From Diaporthe sp. PMI_573 (Eukaryota > Ascomycota > Sordariomycetes > Diaporthales > Diaporthaceae), in contig JAJTUP010000009.1 of the NCBI GenBank assembly GCA_021399435.1, forward strand, positions 930,001 to 994,000: a stretch of 64,000 bases of DNA, read 5' to 3'. The position numbers were made by a program, and so were the translations under genes. Under the pieces are notes generated by a model. It worked only from the letters and a program-made list of their open reading frames with translations. It was not told the origin of the DNA and searched no databases. Every line of letters starts with the position of its first letter. The stretch's first letter is position 1. Positions 45,921 to 57,259 of this stretch are shown here, piece after piece.

Positions 45921-47086
45921 ATCTCCATTGCAGCCAAGGAACCGCGAGTCTTGTGGACGACTATAATACACTCATCCACGCTCTCCCTATTCCCGAGGTC
46001 CCTACAAATTTATTTGTGATCGCTTGAACTCAGCTAACTGACACTTTTGAGGTCACCCTATCCTTATCCCAGCAGGGGAAATGCGGCGATGATGTAATGG
46101 TGGGTATGAACGGGGCCATGTACTGCAAATACAGGAGCAAACGAGCAACCCCATCATCACCCGTCAGCTCGTGAGCAACCCTGGCCAGATGTGTGGAGGT
46201 GGAGGCACTACTTAGATGATGGTGTTTTCCTATTTAGGCAGACTAGGGGACTCGGTGACAGGGTAACAGTCGGCAGGATGACGGGTGAAGGAGCCGTGGT
46301 TCCAGGCAATCTTCCTTGATGAATTACAGCTTCCCGCCCCCAAAAGTTCCCCTTTTGTGAGCATTCCCGACATTAGACCGACCTTAAGCGGTGCTCGCAT
46401 ACTTGTCCTGTGGTCATTGTGCCTAGGCTGTCAAGGGAAAGGCAGCATCGACATCACGCAATCGCAGCCTTCTCATTGCCTGGTTTACGAGCCAGCATAA
46501 AACAACATTTTGGTCGGTCTATTCTTCTACTTCCGGCCTCTTTTGTGTTGCTTCGGTGAGGGCAAGGTTGCAGCAGAAAAGCATAAATGTGCTGCTAATG
46601 CAGGATTCAGGTGCTCGGCGCCAAGATATCAGTGACAGGGCCCATATCACCCTGTCCGAATGGGGCCAAGTGCGCTGCGGTGGCGTTACATTCGGTTCTA
46701 AAGTACAGTACAGCAGGGCGCAAAGCGCGCCTGAATCCTTCCGCGCCTGTCAACTCTAATCTTAGCCCTCATGCGGCCGCTGCCGAAGCCCCCCCAGAGG
46801 TCCTCAGGTCCCGCGCGACCGACAGCCTGGACCAGATCTCCTTCACATGCCAGTTCCATCTCGCATCGTTCTTGGCCTGCACAAAACTGGCATCTGCGCA
46901 GCATACCAACACGCTCGAGCGGCGACCCGTCTCCAAGGCCCATCTGGTACCGATACTTCTGCTTCACACCTCGGGGGAAACCTCTTGAGGCGGCCGCGCC
47001 TAGACGGACCGACACTGCCTTGTTCCACGGGCCGCAGTCGGGAGGCCTGAGGTCCTGACCGGTGACTGCGTGCCCACGGTACCGCA
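45921..47086. other. Upstream region of the Clr5-domain gene
   Basis: The segment 46700-47060 is GC-rich and open in several frames on both strands, so the open frames there are weak evidence. No domain or signal peptide is recognised. Confidence 0.4.
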
Positions 47087-48635
47087 ATGATGGCGCCAAA
47101 CCATGCTGTGAATGGCCTGCCGGTCATTTTGCACGGCAAGCAAAGGCAGGGCCCGTCGACGTTTGAGTGGAACAGCCAGATGCCGACCATCAGCCGGCTG
47201 TACATGGACGAGGATAGGACGCTCAAGGAGGTGGTGAGGATCATGAGGGTGGAGCATGGCTTTATTGCGTCGTATGGGATATTCCATTTTCTCCTGTCTC
47301 TCCCGCAGCCTCAGTTCCTGACTATCCGGTGACTCAAGGGAGAAGATGTTCAAGACGCGGCTTATCAGCTGGGGCCTGCGGAAGAACATCAGGCTGAGGG
47401 CCGGCCGGGACGACGACGTCGTTCAGACGCTCGCCTCGCCCACCGTAGACACACAGCCAGCATCCTACTGGGCGCCAGCGAGGAGCCGCACCGTCCGGCT
47501 GTCGAACGGCCTCGTCGTCGACGCCGACCGATTAGCCGAGCACGTGCGCCGCAAGAGATACCGGTCGAAGCGGAGCAACTCGCCGCCAATCACGACGGTC
47601 CGGCCGCCGGACTCGTACTGCATATTCGAGGCCGTCTTTTCCTCTGCACAGTCGTACATCCTGGGCCGTTTCCAGGGCGTCGTCACCACGCCCGAGGCCC
47701 TCGACAAGGTGCGCGAGGCTGACCAGCTGGTGACCCGATGGGTGAGCTACAGCTCGGCCATCAGGGCCGCAACCCTGGAGAGGCCGCTCCTGAAGAGGTC
47801 GGCCGCCGCGGAGAAGCAGATGTTCAACGACGCGCTGGTGCTGATGCGGCGGGCGCCGCAGGAGCTCGGAACGCTGATCCGCCACCAGCCGGCCAACGTC
47901 ACCGGCTACATATTCTTCTTCCTGATGATCAGCACCCGGCGGAACGTCTTCCCGGATGAACCCATGGCGAAACAGTTCTCGGCCGTCGTGAAGGCTCTAA
48001 TGAGGTATATGGCAGTGGCTTTCTCCAGCGACGACGCCGAGCTGCCCATACCTCTTCGACAGCTGCTTCGGAATATAGCGAGTATCGAGGACGAGTTCTT
48101 GCTGAACAGGCTCGCCGTTCAGGCATGGAAACTCAACTGCAAGACTTGGGAATCCCTTCTGGGCGGCCGGGGCGGTAGCAAGACCCTGATCAATGATTGG
48201 CTCTCTTTCCAGTACGCCGGCGAGTCCAACGAGCTACCAAAGGACTTCGGAGAGTTCATCGAAGACACGCTGAGGAGGGTCGAGCCCAAGTACGGCCCGT
48301 CATATGCCCAGATACTCTGGTACTCTGCCCATTATCGCTTCTCAAAGGACAAGGACGCTGGACTGGACCCGAACATGAACGAGGAGATCGTGGCCATATA
48401 CAAGCAGATCTTGCTGTCCAGGCCGACTCTGGTGCCGCGGGTGAATTCTCTCAGGATGCTTGCGGAGGTTAGTAAGGGCCACGGTGACGGCGGGGCCATG
48501 GAGGGATATCTGCGTGAGGCAATCGATGTGTTGCGCACCGAGCGCGGGGAAGACGAGCCGAGTGAGTACTCCACCATCCTGCACCATATCCGGCAAGCCC
48601 TGCCCCGCATCACTTCTGCTGCCCCCGGCGCTTGA
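47087..48635 (+). CDS. Clr5-domain protein
   Basis: Exons 47087-47271 and 47339-48635 encode 493 residues. The intron (47272-47338, 67 nt, TC/GTATGG to CTCAAG) joins HGFIAS to EKMFKTRLISWGLRKN and so completes the Clr5 domain (residues about 28-80), starting with the W..QMPTISRLYMDEDRTL segment. This domain is named after Clr-5, a Neurospora protein linked to cellulose-degradation regulation, and is found at the N-terminus of many fungal proteins. The remaining 400 residues are helical (RRAPQELGTLIRHQ, LLNRLAVQAWKLN), as often seen after Clr5, but have no named domain. The first ATG after an in-frame stop was used; a second ATG follows directly. A role in transcription is likely, targets unknown. 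Confidence 0.85.
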
Positions 48636-51217
48636 TGAGGAATCATGTCTTGCTTACCAACTATTTCACAGTGATCTTGACTTACATAAATGAGCTTGAA
48701 GGCTGGCTAGATGAGCTGGGCTTACACGAGAGAGCAAAGGTTGTAGCCGACTGGAAGGCCAGTTACACGAGGCCTTCACCAGAATAAAGAACCACCGGCG
48801 ATTTCTCCTGACTCTAGGATACGATCAATGAAGCAAAGACACCAATGCAATACACCGACTAGCTGCCTATGCCCGGCAAAGCCGTAGGGCCACGAGCACG
48901 ACAGACAGACGGCCCTCTCCGCCGTTTAGGGACCAGCCACAACAAGGAGACAGAAACCGATGCCAGGTTGTCGAGTGACGCAAATGTCTGTGGAGAGCGC
49001 GCCAGGGCATGAACATAGCGATATGGTTCCTCAAAGCGCATTTCCAGCCTTGGAAACTAAGAAGGTCACGATAGAGGGCTAGGAGAGCGTTTCCAGAACA
49101 AACAGGGAGGTGGCATACATATACACATTCTCTACCACTTCTGTGGCACGGCATGGCCACAATGATGCAGTGAACGGAGGACTGGGGTCAAGGGACCATT
49201 GACCTTGCGGTATCGTGGTCCAGCCTGACATAACTCAGGCGCAGTCATCATGGATACTGTTTGGAGTGCAACATGCTGGTGCTGTGTCATTTTGCTATGT
49301 TATGCAACTCCTTGTAATGCAGATACATGTATGTTTACTGGACCCAAATTCGCCACGGCGGCGAGTGTTAATCTGCCGCCATCGCAACTTATCCACCTGG
49401 CTGCTGAGGTGAGCTTTGTCAAGTTGGTGCTTCTTTGGCTATCCCGTATTTCGTCAAGACCACTCGCCGCAAGGCCAGATATGAGTTGCATGGCTGAAGT
49501 TCTAAATGCCGGATGTTTTGTCTTTGGGAGACGGCTGTCAGCTGGGAGATGCAGCCAGCACCAGAGCCTCGTGCATCTATCTACCTGACCGCTGTACTGA
49601 CGACGGCCAGTATTCTCCCTCACTGTCAGGCTTGCATAGATCAAAGGCCTCGAACCGGTCCACCGTGTCTTCCGAAACGTATGGTTCGTCCTATATTCTT
49701 TCCTATCAGACATGCTAGGCTTTGTCGCTGTGGAGCGAGTATGAGTCGTTGCCCACTGCTGTTTCGGGTTGTGTCGGCATTCTGAATACTTTAAAGGATC
49801 ATTTGTTCTGAGTTTGTTTCTGGTTGATCCACAGCGGGAGACTCCTTGACTCCCTCTTCAACGGATTCAATGGTGATTGGCAAGTTGTTGCTTGCAAGTG
49901 GGCCTCAGCATCCACAGTCGGCAATTGACCTGATGACTTGGGGGAGGGGCTACAGGATGATGGGGATTTGCTTGACTCGGGTACAGTAGGTGTTGTCTTT
50001 ACATTCTTGAGCAAGTATCTCAAGAGCGTGATCAGTCCTTTATTGACTGAAGCTTGTATTATCCGACCTGCATCCATTCCAAGTAGTGAACTCCACGATG
50101 GGACGTACGCAGGATAATATACCAGCCATCAGCGCGACTGCTTGCTGTGCTGGACAGATGTTGGGTGTCTGAGAGGAACCGCGGCACATAGGACACCGAC
50201 CAAAGAATGATACCTATGGCGAACCTGCCCATCAGCTTTGTTCTATCAATGAGACTGCTCTGCCCACTGCCAAGTCCAACGAGTGGCCGTTGCCGACCCC
50301 AAGTGCACGCAATCTGGCGAGCTGGCAGGCTGAGCGTGGCGATGGCATCATGTGCTGTAGGTATGAGTCTTCACTGTTCAGCGATGTCTGAATGGACGGC
50401 CGGGGGTTGTAGTGCAAGAATGAGAACGGACAGAGTGGGCTGAACGGTTGGTCCGTGGTCTATCTCCGTCGGACAGTTCGCAAGAGACACGATCAGCCTC
50501 ACTGGGGTAACAAGGGAGCAGTGCATGTGTCCGGGGAGCAAAGATGTGGGGCATGGGCGAGACAGGCGTGACAGGGGGCCCCCGAGTCTTGGTAACCCCC
50601 GTCCAAAAGGGAAAACACGATGAGTCTCCGTTAGCTTCATTTCATGAATGATACCCCTTGAATTTGAGTTGACTTCGCAACCCCAAGTCACCGTGTTCTC
50701 TTCTTAAACTCATTCCGAAATTCCCTGCAAAAATTCCATACGAATATCTACCATTTTCCCGCCGTCTGCTCCACACTTGACTTGTGTTGAGTCGACCTCG
50801 CAACCACCGGACCCCATCTCCACGGAGCCTGTCGTCCTGTGCGAGACTCAACACGGCAATTAGTCGCTTTCCATGGAATGGGCCCTTGAGATTTGACTTG
50901 GTCTGACCACAGATCGTGCTGGTACAATTGTCAGCAGCGTGGGAGGGTCGAACTGTTGGTTGGAAGGGGTCAGCTCGCCGTTGCATCTAGGCCTGTGACG
51001 ATTAAAGTTCAGCCATACTATGCACTATCTTCCTCGCACGGCTCCGCATCGCTCGGTTGATAGGGGCAGTTAGTCGGCCCGCTCGTCAATGTTGAGTAAT
51101 CACGCCATCTCAGCTCAGCCAACTCCACGACGGGGCCCCTGTAGGGCAACAAGTCAGTGACCGACTATGCTTCACTGCGGACAGAATGAGCCAAGTATAT
51201 TATGACTTTGACACTGA
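48636..51217. other. 2.6 kb gap, no gene seen
   Basis: Frames are below 140 codons, overlapping on both strands, and unrecognised. The stretch lies between two plus-strand regulator genes and includes the promoter region of the bZIP gene. Confidence 0.4.
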
Positions 51218-51580
51218 TCTCGGGACAACACATGTGGCCTCTTCATTACTCAGCACCATCATTCTTGGGATATTCTTGTTGAAAGGGCGCGCCAGCAGGC
51301 CGTGACTACATTGCCCCCTTCTGCCCCCGACCCTTCGACAAGCCGTGAGACCGACACACCAAGACTCGAGCGCCCAGAAAGGCCCAGTTCGACTGCGTCA
51401 CCATCTTCAGAGTATTTCGACTCAATTTGGGAGAACAAGGACCCCAGATTTCGCGGTGATTCACTGCTTGAAGTAGCTCGTAGCTACCTTCCTCAGCCAG
51501 GTCCCAGAGGCTATAGCACACTCCGGCACATACTGGATCCAGACTCGAAACTCTTCGCCCAGAAGGGGCCCTTTGTGTAA
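51218..51580 (+). other. Coding-like segment without an ATG, upstream of the bZIP gene
   Basis: This frame lacks an ATG but reads like protein: a Ser/Pro-rich start, then EYFDSIWENKDPRF and YLPQPGPRGYSTLRHILDPD. It could be an internal exon of a separate small gene or a 5' exon of the bZIP gene. A GTGTAA donor at 51578 and a CTAG acceptor at 51664 would join it in frame to the bZIP exon (87-nt intron). Neither start nor join is secure. Confidence 0.35.
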
Positions 51581-51751
51581 CCTCGAGATTCCACAATATT
51601 TTTCCGTAGAGCACCCACCGGAGAGCGACAGGCCAGCCCTTCTCCTTCCAGCCAGCCCGGCTAGTGCGTGGCTGTCTCACACCTGGCGTCGCAACCCGTA
51701 CCGAATCCCACGAACCCGACAACAGAATCGCGGTCATTTCTGGAATTAAAC

Positions 51752-53979
51752 ATGCGCCACGAGGCCATGCCTTCAGATCTTCCCATTCTCAGTGCAGAGC
51801 AGTTTCTCGACGGCCCCTTCCCTGGGAGGACCGGCAAGACGAAGCAGCCGTCCGCGTCAAAGCCAGAGACCGCTCCGCGGAAAAGGGCCAAGATATCTCC
51901 ACCCACCGTCGAAGCAGAGTCAGCTGAGGATGTAGACGATGACAGTGCGAAGAGGGCTAGAGGCAGGCCCAGGATCGACACAAAGGATCAGACTGCTGCT
52001 GAGGTGGGTCGGGGTTCTATTTTGTCATCCCGTTCCTCTCCCCCATACATCATTACCCCTTTTCGTTCTTCTCTTCTCCTCGCGGTTTTGCCCGCGGCTC
52101 CTGAGACACCCTTGAATCCACACTCCGCACTCATACGGCACCCTCCCCCCGCCTTTGCCTGCCATCATCTGTAACAAAATGCTTTGACGATGGACAGTCA
52201 ACCCTGCAGCTCATCCATGCAGAGTTCACGAGATCGACTGACTCCGTGAATGTAGCGCCGGCGAACACAAATACGCTTAGCACAGCGAGCTTATAGAAGT
52301 CGGAAGGAGAATGCCATCCAGACCCTCGAGAGGCGTGTACACGAGCTTCAGGAAAACAACGAGGAGCTGAGCACCATTTTCCTGAAGCTCCACGACTCCG
52401 CTGTGAACCTTGGGGTGCTGGAGCAGTCCCCAAGGTTTGCCCACGAGCTTCGCGCGGCCACTGAGAAGATCCTTTCACTCGCAAGAAGGTCCAGTGAAGA
52501 TGGCGGGCAGGACGAGCAAGCCGAGGGCTCTGCACCAGAGCAGCCTACTCGCCAACCCCAGACAGAGAGCTCGAGCTCGCCAGATGCAGCCGGAGTCCAG
52601 CCTGCACGCAACTCAACCGTCCCGCTTTGGGGAGGCTACATGGTCACTAGCGAGCCGGAGACGACGATGCCAGATGTATCCATGGCCCTAACCTCGAGCA
52701 CCATGTTGTCGGTGACGCAGGCGCCACTCGGCTACGAGATTGTGACCATGCCAACCTTCGAGAACGCCAGCTTCCCCTTCGACCTAAACTCAGAATCACC
52801 ATATCCGAACATCCTCGATCAGGCCCCGGCGACCACGCCAGCCTTCCCCCTCTCACCTTATTCCTCGCTCCCACTCCCACAGTCGATGAGCTTCGGGGAG
52901 CCCACTTTCGGTCGGCGTCTGCAGAGAAGGTCCTTGGAACTTGCATACCGGCTCCTCACGATGCCGGAACCACCCAAGCATAGGTACGCTGAGGCCTTTG
53001 GCTTCTGCATGCTCTTTGAACCCGTCGACAAGATCCGCGAACGCATCTCCTCCCTCCTCGAGCGGACGACATCTGAGTCCCTGAACTGGTGGCAGGCACC
53101 CTTCTGGGCTGCCGGCGGCTCCGGCCAGCACCAGCTTCAGCAGGATAACAGCGGCAGCGGCAGCGACGGGGCGCGCGTGGGCAACCAGGGAACAGTCGAC
53201 CAGATGAAGTACTCCTTCCCGGGAGGACAGTTCGGCCTGGGCCCGTTCGACGCGAAGGTCACCGAGACACGTGACAAGAGGATCGACCCGCGCATGAGGA
53301 TCCGACTGCCGGGCTTCGAGGGAGACTTCTACGACCCGGAGGAGGTCGAGTTGTACCTGCAGGCCCGCGGTGTGGCGATCCAGCCCGGGCAGGACTTCTT
53401 GACGACCGAGGTGGAAGTGTCATCGTTCAAGAATGGCACGGCCGCGGAGGAAGCCAGCCAGGGTCAAGGGCAGAAGCAGGCGACGGCCGGGTTCGGGGAC
53501 TGGCCGCAGACGCTGGACGAGGCTTTCGGTCATCCCGCCCCCGCCGCGGGTCCCTCACCCGGCGGTCGCACGGCGGTGAATTCGGCCACAACTTCGTCAA
53601 CAATGTCGGACGTCAGGACGGATCAGGGCACGTGGCCGATCGGCGACTTCACCGAGATGTTCGGCCGTGTCGCAGCTGGGCATGATGTCTCGGGGCTCGG
53701 TAGCAGCAGTGGGACATCCCCTGAGGGCGGGAAGAGGCTCATTACATTGGACGTCAACGTCTTCATCAGAGGTACGAGTCTAGTCGCTGCCACTGACCTC
53801 CTCTCACCACTCACTTGATGCTCTCTCCTGTTTGCACGAATCATGGCTAACGCGTTCTATGTGCTGCAGAACTCGCCGGACGCGGCAGCTGTCTCGGACG
53901 GTCACCTGGCTTCCGGCCCAAGGATGTCAATACAGCGTTTTGGATAGCGACGAAGAGTGATGCAGTGTTGGGATTTTAA
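51752..53979 (+). CDS. AP-1-like bZIP transcription factor
   Basis: Exons 51752-52003, 52256-53771 and 53870-53979 encode 625 residues. A basic nuclear-type stretch (PRKRAK) and an AT-hook-like RGRPRI precede the bZIP at about residues 84-130. The basic region is RRRTQIRLAQRAYRSRKE, assembled across intron 1, with the Q.R.AQRAYR.RK signature of fungal Yap/AP-1 proteins; the zipper runs through LERRVHELQENNEEL. The middle contains a conserved-looking YRLLTMPEPPKHRYAEAFG segment, then Gln/Ser/Gly-rich linkers. Yap-type factors usually control oxidative-stress or metal responses, but I see no Cys-rich redox domain, so it is not a plain Yap1. Introns are 252 nt (GTGGGT to TGTAG) and 98 nt. The first in-frame ATG was used; the frame extends to 51668, so a 5' exon is possible. 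Confidence 0.85.
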
Positions 53980-54269
53980 AGTCATTTGCAAGGGTGGCCG
54001 TTGCTGTTATTTCATCAGAAAATTGGGGCAGAAGGGAAAGAGAGAGAAAATTCGAAACTCTGGCTGAGCTTGGGACAGGCCAGTCAGGTGGCCAGGCTCA
54101 GAGTCGTGTGAATAGGTATTGATGTCGCTCGACAAAGTGTGTTTATAGCCGGAAGTGGATGAGATGGCCGTGACAAGAGACGGCCGCGCAGCTGCAAGGC
54201 ATGCAGCTGTATGAAGAATCACCACTAGCTCCTGGCGCAGATAGGCTCTAACGGCCCAGATCGATCATG

Positions 54270-55305
54270 TCACGTCTCCTTCTCTCGTGCTTCCTGCTCT
54301 CGTGCCTCCTGCCACAGACGCCGGCGCTCCGCCCGCTCAGCTTCTCCCTTCCTCTCCCGCTTCGTGGTCGCGCGCTCCCTCTTCTTCAACCTCTGCCTGT
54401 CCTTAGCCTCAGCTTCAGCGAGCTTCTTCTCCTCCTCAACAATATCCAGCATCGCCCTCGCCCGTGCAAACATGTCCTCCATCTCCCTCGTGAGCCCCTC
54501 GCCGGCGTGCCTGATCCCCACTTTGACAGACTGCGCGTACGCGCCAGACTGCGCGCCCTCGGCGCCGTAGCCCTTGAGCCGTGCCCCCTCGGCGCGCGCA
54601 AGCCGCACGAGCTCCGCCTCCCACCTGTCCTCGTCGCGCGCCTGCGTCATGTACTCGTCCTGCAGCTCCCGCACGAGCGTGATCCGCCGCTGGCGCGCGT
54701 TGCCCTTGCGCTGCAGGAAGCTGCCCAGGAAGTGCGACTGGGGCTTGCCGATCCGCAGGAACGAGTGGCCCGCGCTCGACTGCTCCAGCACGGGGACCTT
54801 GCGCTCCCCGCCCGACAGCTCGCTCAGCGGGCGGGGCCGTACCGTCGACTTGTACACCGGCTTCTCGCCCGGCGCGCTGACTCGCGTCAGGAGGGGCACC
54901 GCCGCCACGCGCCTGCTCTTGTTTTCGTCCTCTGCCTCGCGGGCGCCTGGTGGGGGCGGGGGCGGGAACTTGCTCTGCCGCTCGCGCAGGAAGGCCACGA
55001 TCTCGCTGTGCTGCGGCGCGGATGCGTCGTGCGCACGCGCGAGGAGGGTGAGGAAGCGGTAGCCGCTCTGCAGGGCGGACGTGACGAGGCGCGGGGAGGT
55101 GTCGGTCTTGTTACGGCGGAAGCCCGCGCGGATGAGAAATCGGATGGGGTTGATCCATCCTGGGCGGGACGTCAGGTCAGCCGGGAGGGATATGCGTGGC
55201 ACCTGTCGGAGAAGTGCCCTGTACAAAGCGAAGCCTGCAGCAGTTGGGCGGGGTCAGTCTCTCAAGGGAGAAGAAAACACGGCGTGGCGTGGGTATGTCG
55301 CACAT
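54270..55305 (-). CDS. LYR-motif protein, probably mitochondrial
   Basis: The main exon is 55234-54270. It opens with ALYRALLRQVPRI, a textbook LYR tripeptide, followed by INPIRFLIRAGFRRNKTD with the downstream Phe/Arg of LYR proteins, then AL..GYRFLTLLARAHD. LYR proteins usually help assemble iron-sulfur proteins or respiratory complexes in mitochondria. Residues about 95-200 are Pro/Arg-rich, and the C-terminus (VEEEKKLAEAEAKD onward) is a long charged coiled coil unusual for small LYR proteins. The exon lacks an ATG before the LYR. A 25-base exon 55305-55281 (start MCDIPTPR) joined by a 46-nt intron (55235-55280) keeps frame and gives 329 residues, but both the donor GTGTTT and the length are marginal. 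The acceptor CTGCAG is good. Confidence 0.7.
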
Positions 55306-55960
55306 GCTACTCTATGCCGCGAGTCGCGGGCTGGGACGAAGAATGACGGCATTCATTGGACCTGGCGCAGATTCGCCCTGATTGACGTGTTCAGTCCCAT
55401 GGAATACGTGGTGCCGTGTTCTGAGTTGTGGTGTTGGCGGCGTGGTGTTGTCGGTCTGATGAGGAAATCTTCTGGCCCAATCTTCGGAATCGAAGTCCCT
55501 GGACGGGATCACGTGGGTCCCGCGGCATCAGCGCGCGCCGGCCACGTCGGTCGCGTGGATTTTGAGCATCTCAGCGTTAGGTGGGGAGGGCCCGTATTTC
55601 AAGTAGAATTAATAGAAGCCCATATCTACGCCAAGTGCCATCCTAACCCCCTGGAGATGCAGTCATAACAAGAAATCAAGACGTTCCTTCATCACATCAT
55701 CCGCTCGCCAGACACCAGTAGCACCTCTCGTCCCCGGTGGAACAGCTGTAGAAACGACCCGAGTCCCGGGTCGAACCGACTGTCCCTATCATAAACGCAT
55801 ACCTTGGGGACAGATATCTGCCTGACGGGTACTTAACCTGCAGGTAGCCTCTTTAACATCTAGATACCAAGGTATGACAGGCCCCTCGAGGCACTTCAGT
55901 GCAATCCTATGCCTCTCTACTCTGCACTTCGATACGTTCCGACGATAGCGCCGTCCCAAT
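55306..55960. other. Gap between two minus-strand genes
   Basis: This is the upstream region of the LYR gene and the 3' region of MMS2. No gene is seen. A TACTTAACCTGCAGGTAG partial palindrome lies near 55830-55848. Confidence 0.45.
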
Positions 55961-56659
55961 CTACCTGTACATGGCATACTTGGAGCCCTCGGGAGGCTGA
56001 GGCAGCTTCTTGTGCTCGTCCATATACCTACAGGCAATGCCAGGTCAACATTCGTCTATTCTCACCTGTTTGTCACGAGGGCTTCTAGGATGTACTGACT
56101 TCCTAATCGCAATCAGAGCGGCTTCAAGGCTCAGCGGGTCCTCCTTAGGTCGGGGGTTCTTGGAGAGCTCGGTCGCGATGCGCTCCCAGTCACGAAGGAT
56201 GCCGACAGCGTTCTGGTCGATGCGGCCATCCTGCTGGTTCACACCCGGGAGGTTGATCTGGCTGACGAAGTTGAAGACCGGGGGCTGCTTTGGGTAGTTT
56301 GGGCCGCACTCCATCTTGAGCTCGTAGATTCGGTTCTCGTGTTGGCCCTGCAGGTAACCGTGGTCAGCAAGCAGTGATGCCTTCGCGACTGTCCAAGAGG
56401 ACCGTCTCGCGTGCCGGGCAGCTCAGCTCACATGAGGAGGTCCCCAGATGGTTCCTCGCCAGTTGGTCATGAGGATGTCCTCGGGGTCTTCCAGGCCGTA
56501 TGAGCAGGCACCTGCGGTAGTAATGCATCGTCAGGCTTCATGTCCACTGCGGCTACAGCGGTGGGGATGTCGGTGGTGGGACTTGCCTGCACCCATGCCC
56601 TTCTCGCCCTTCTCGAGCTCGGCGAGGAGCTTGAAGTTGCGTGGAACCTGAGCAGCCAT
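55961..56659 (-). CDS. MMS2: Ubiquitin-conjugating enzyme variant MMS2
   Basis: Exons 56659-56587, 56511-56432, 56347-56100 and 56027-55961 encode 155 residues. The sequence follows Mms2/UEV closely: VPRNFKLLAELEKGEKGMGA, then ACSYGLEDPED, the E2 core NWRGTIWGPPH, ENRIYELKMECGPNYP, FVSQINLPGVNQ and the tail HKKLPQPPEGS. As in all UEVs, the catalytic Cys is absent. Mms2 pairs with Ubc13 to build Lys63-linked ubiquitin chains on PCNA in error-free post-replication repair. A stretch near ATELSKNPRPKEDPLS makes it slightly longer than the yeast protein (about 137). Intron 1 (56512-56586, 75 nt) is GC-AG: GCAG/GCAAGT to CCGCAG. A nearby GT donor would keep frame but remove two residues of the conserved spacing. 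Other introns are 84 and 72 nt. Confidence 0.95.
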
Positions 56660-57259
56660 GGTTCTTGTCTTATGGGAAGACGCGAAAGGTGTACGACGGA
56701 CGGAGTTGGCGAGAGCTGGCTGTGCGGTGAGAGAGGGAAGAAGGTGTGTCTGCACTATGTAGACTCCGGCTTCAGAGTGACGCTTGCTGCCAATCCAGTC
56801 CGCAAATGCAGTGCAGCTCCGGCGGGGTGGCCCCTACCCCTGTCGCTGAGTGACGGAGGTGGGGTTGCTTGTCTGTCAGGTCAGTCTGTCTCAAGCCGCT
56901 GCATCGCTGGCAGGAGCGACTGGATGACTCAGCAACTGAGCAGGCGCAGTCGGTCGCGAGCAAGGGTGAGCTCAAGGCAGGCGGGTCGGTTTCCGGAGCC
57001 CCTGGCCGCGCATCGATCTGGCTTCAGAGGACAGGCGTGTAATCTGCCGCTCTGCTGTACTGTATACGTAACATATAGGGCATACGTAACGCCTCCAACT
57101 CTCCATCCAGATCCAGCAGAGCCGTGCTTGCTCGACTTGTGATCTCCTAGATGGTTCCATTTCCAGATGAAATTGTGACGCTCGTTGATTTTCCCACCGC
57201 AAGTTTCCCTATGGTCGGAGCGACATGAATCTTGATCCCTCCGCCTCCCAGAGACCATC
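56660..57259. other. Divergent promoter region between MMS2 and MON2
   Basis: Six hundred bases separate the two start codons on opposite strands, so they may share a bidirectional promoter. A near-palindromic GTATACGTAACATATAGGGC area lies near 57061-57080. No gene is seen. Confidence 0.5.

Noticed and set aside
46611..47099. Overlapping open frames on both strands before the Clr5 gene
   Set aside because: High GC content keeps several frames open at once; no frame looks like a protein family.
54267..55346. A 359-codon plus-strand frame opposite the LYR gene
   Set aside because: It is Leu/Arg/Pro-rich from antisense reading of a charged GC-rich gene; the minus strand has the recognisable LYR motif.
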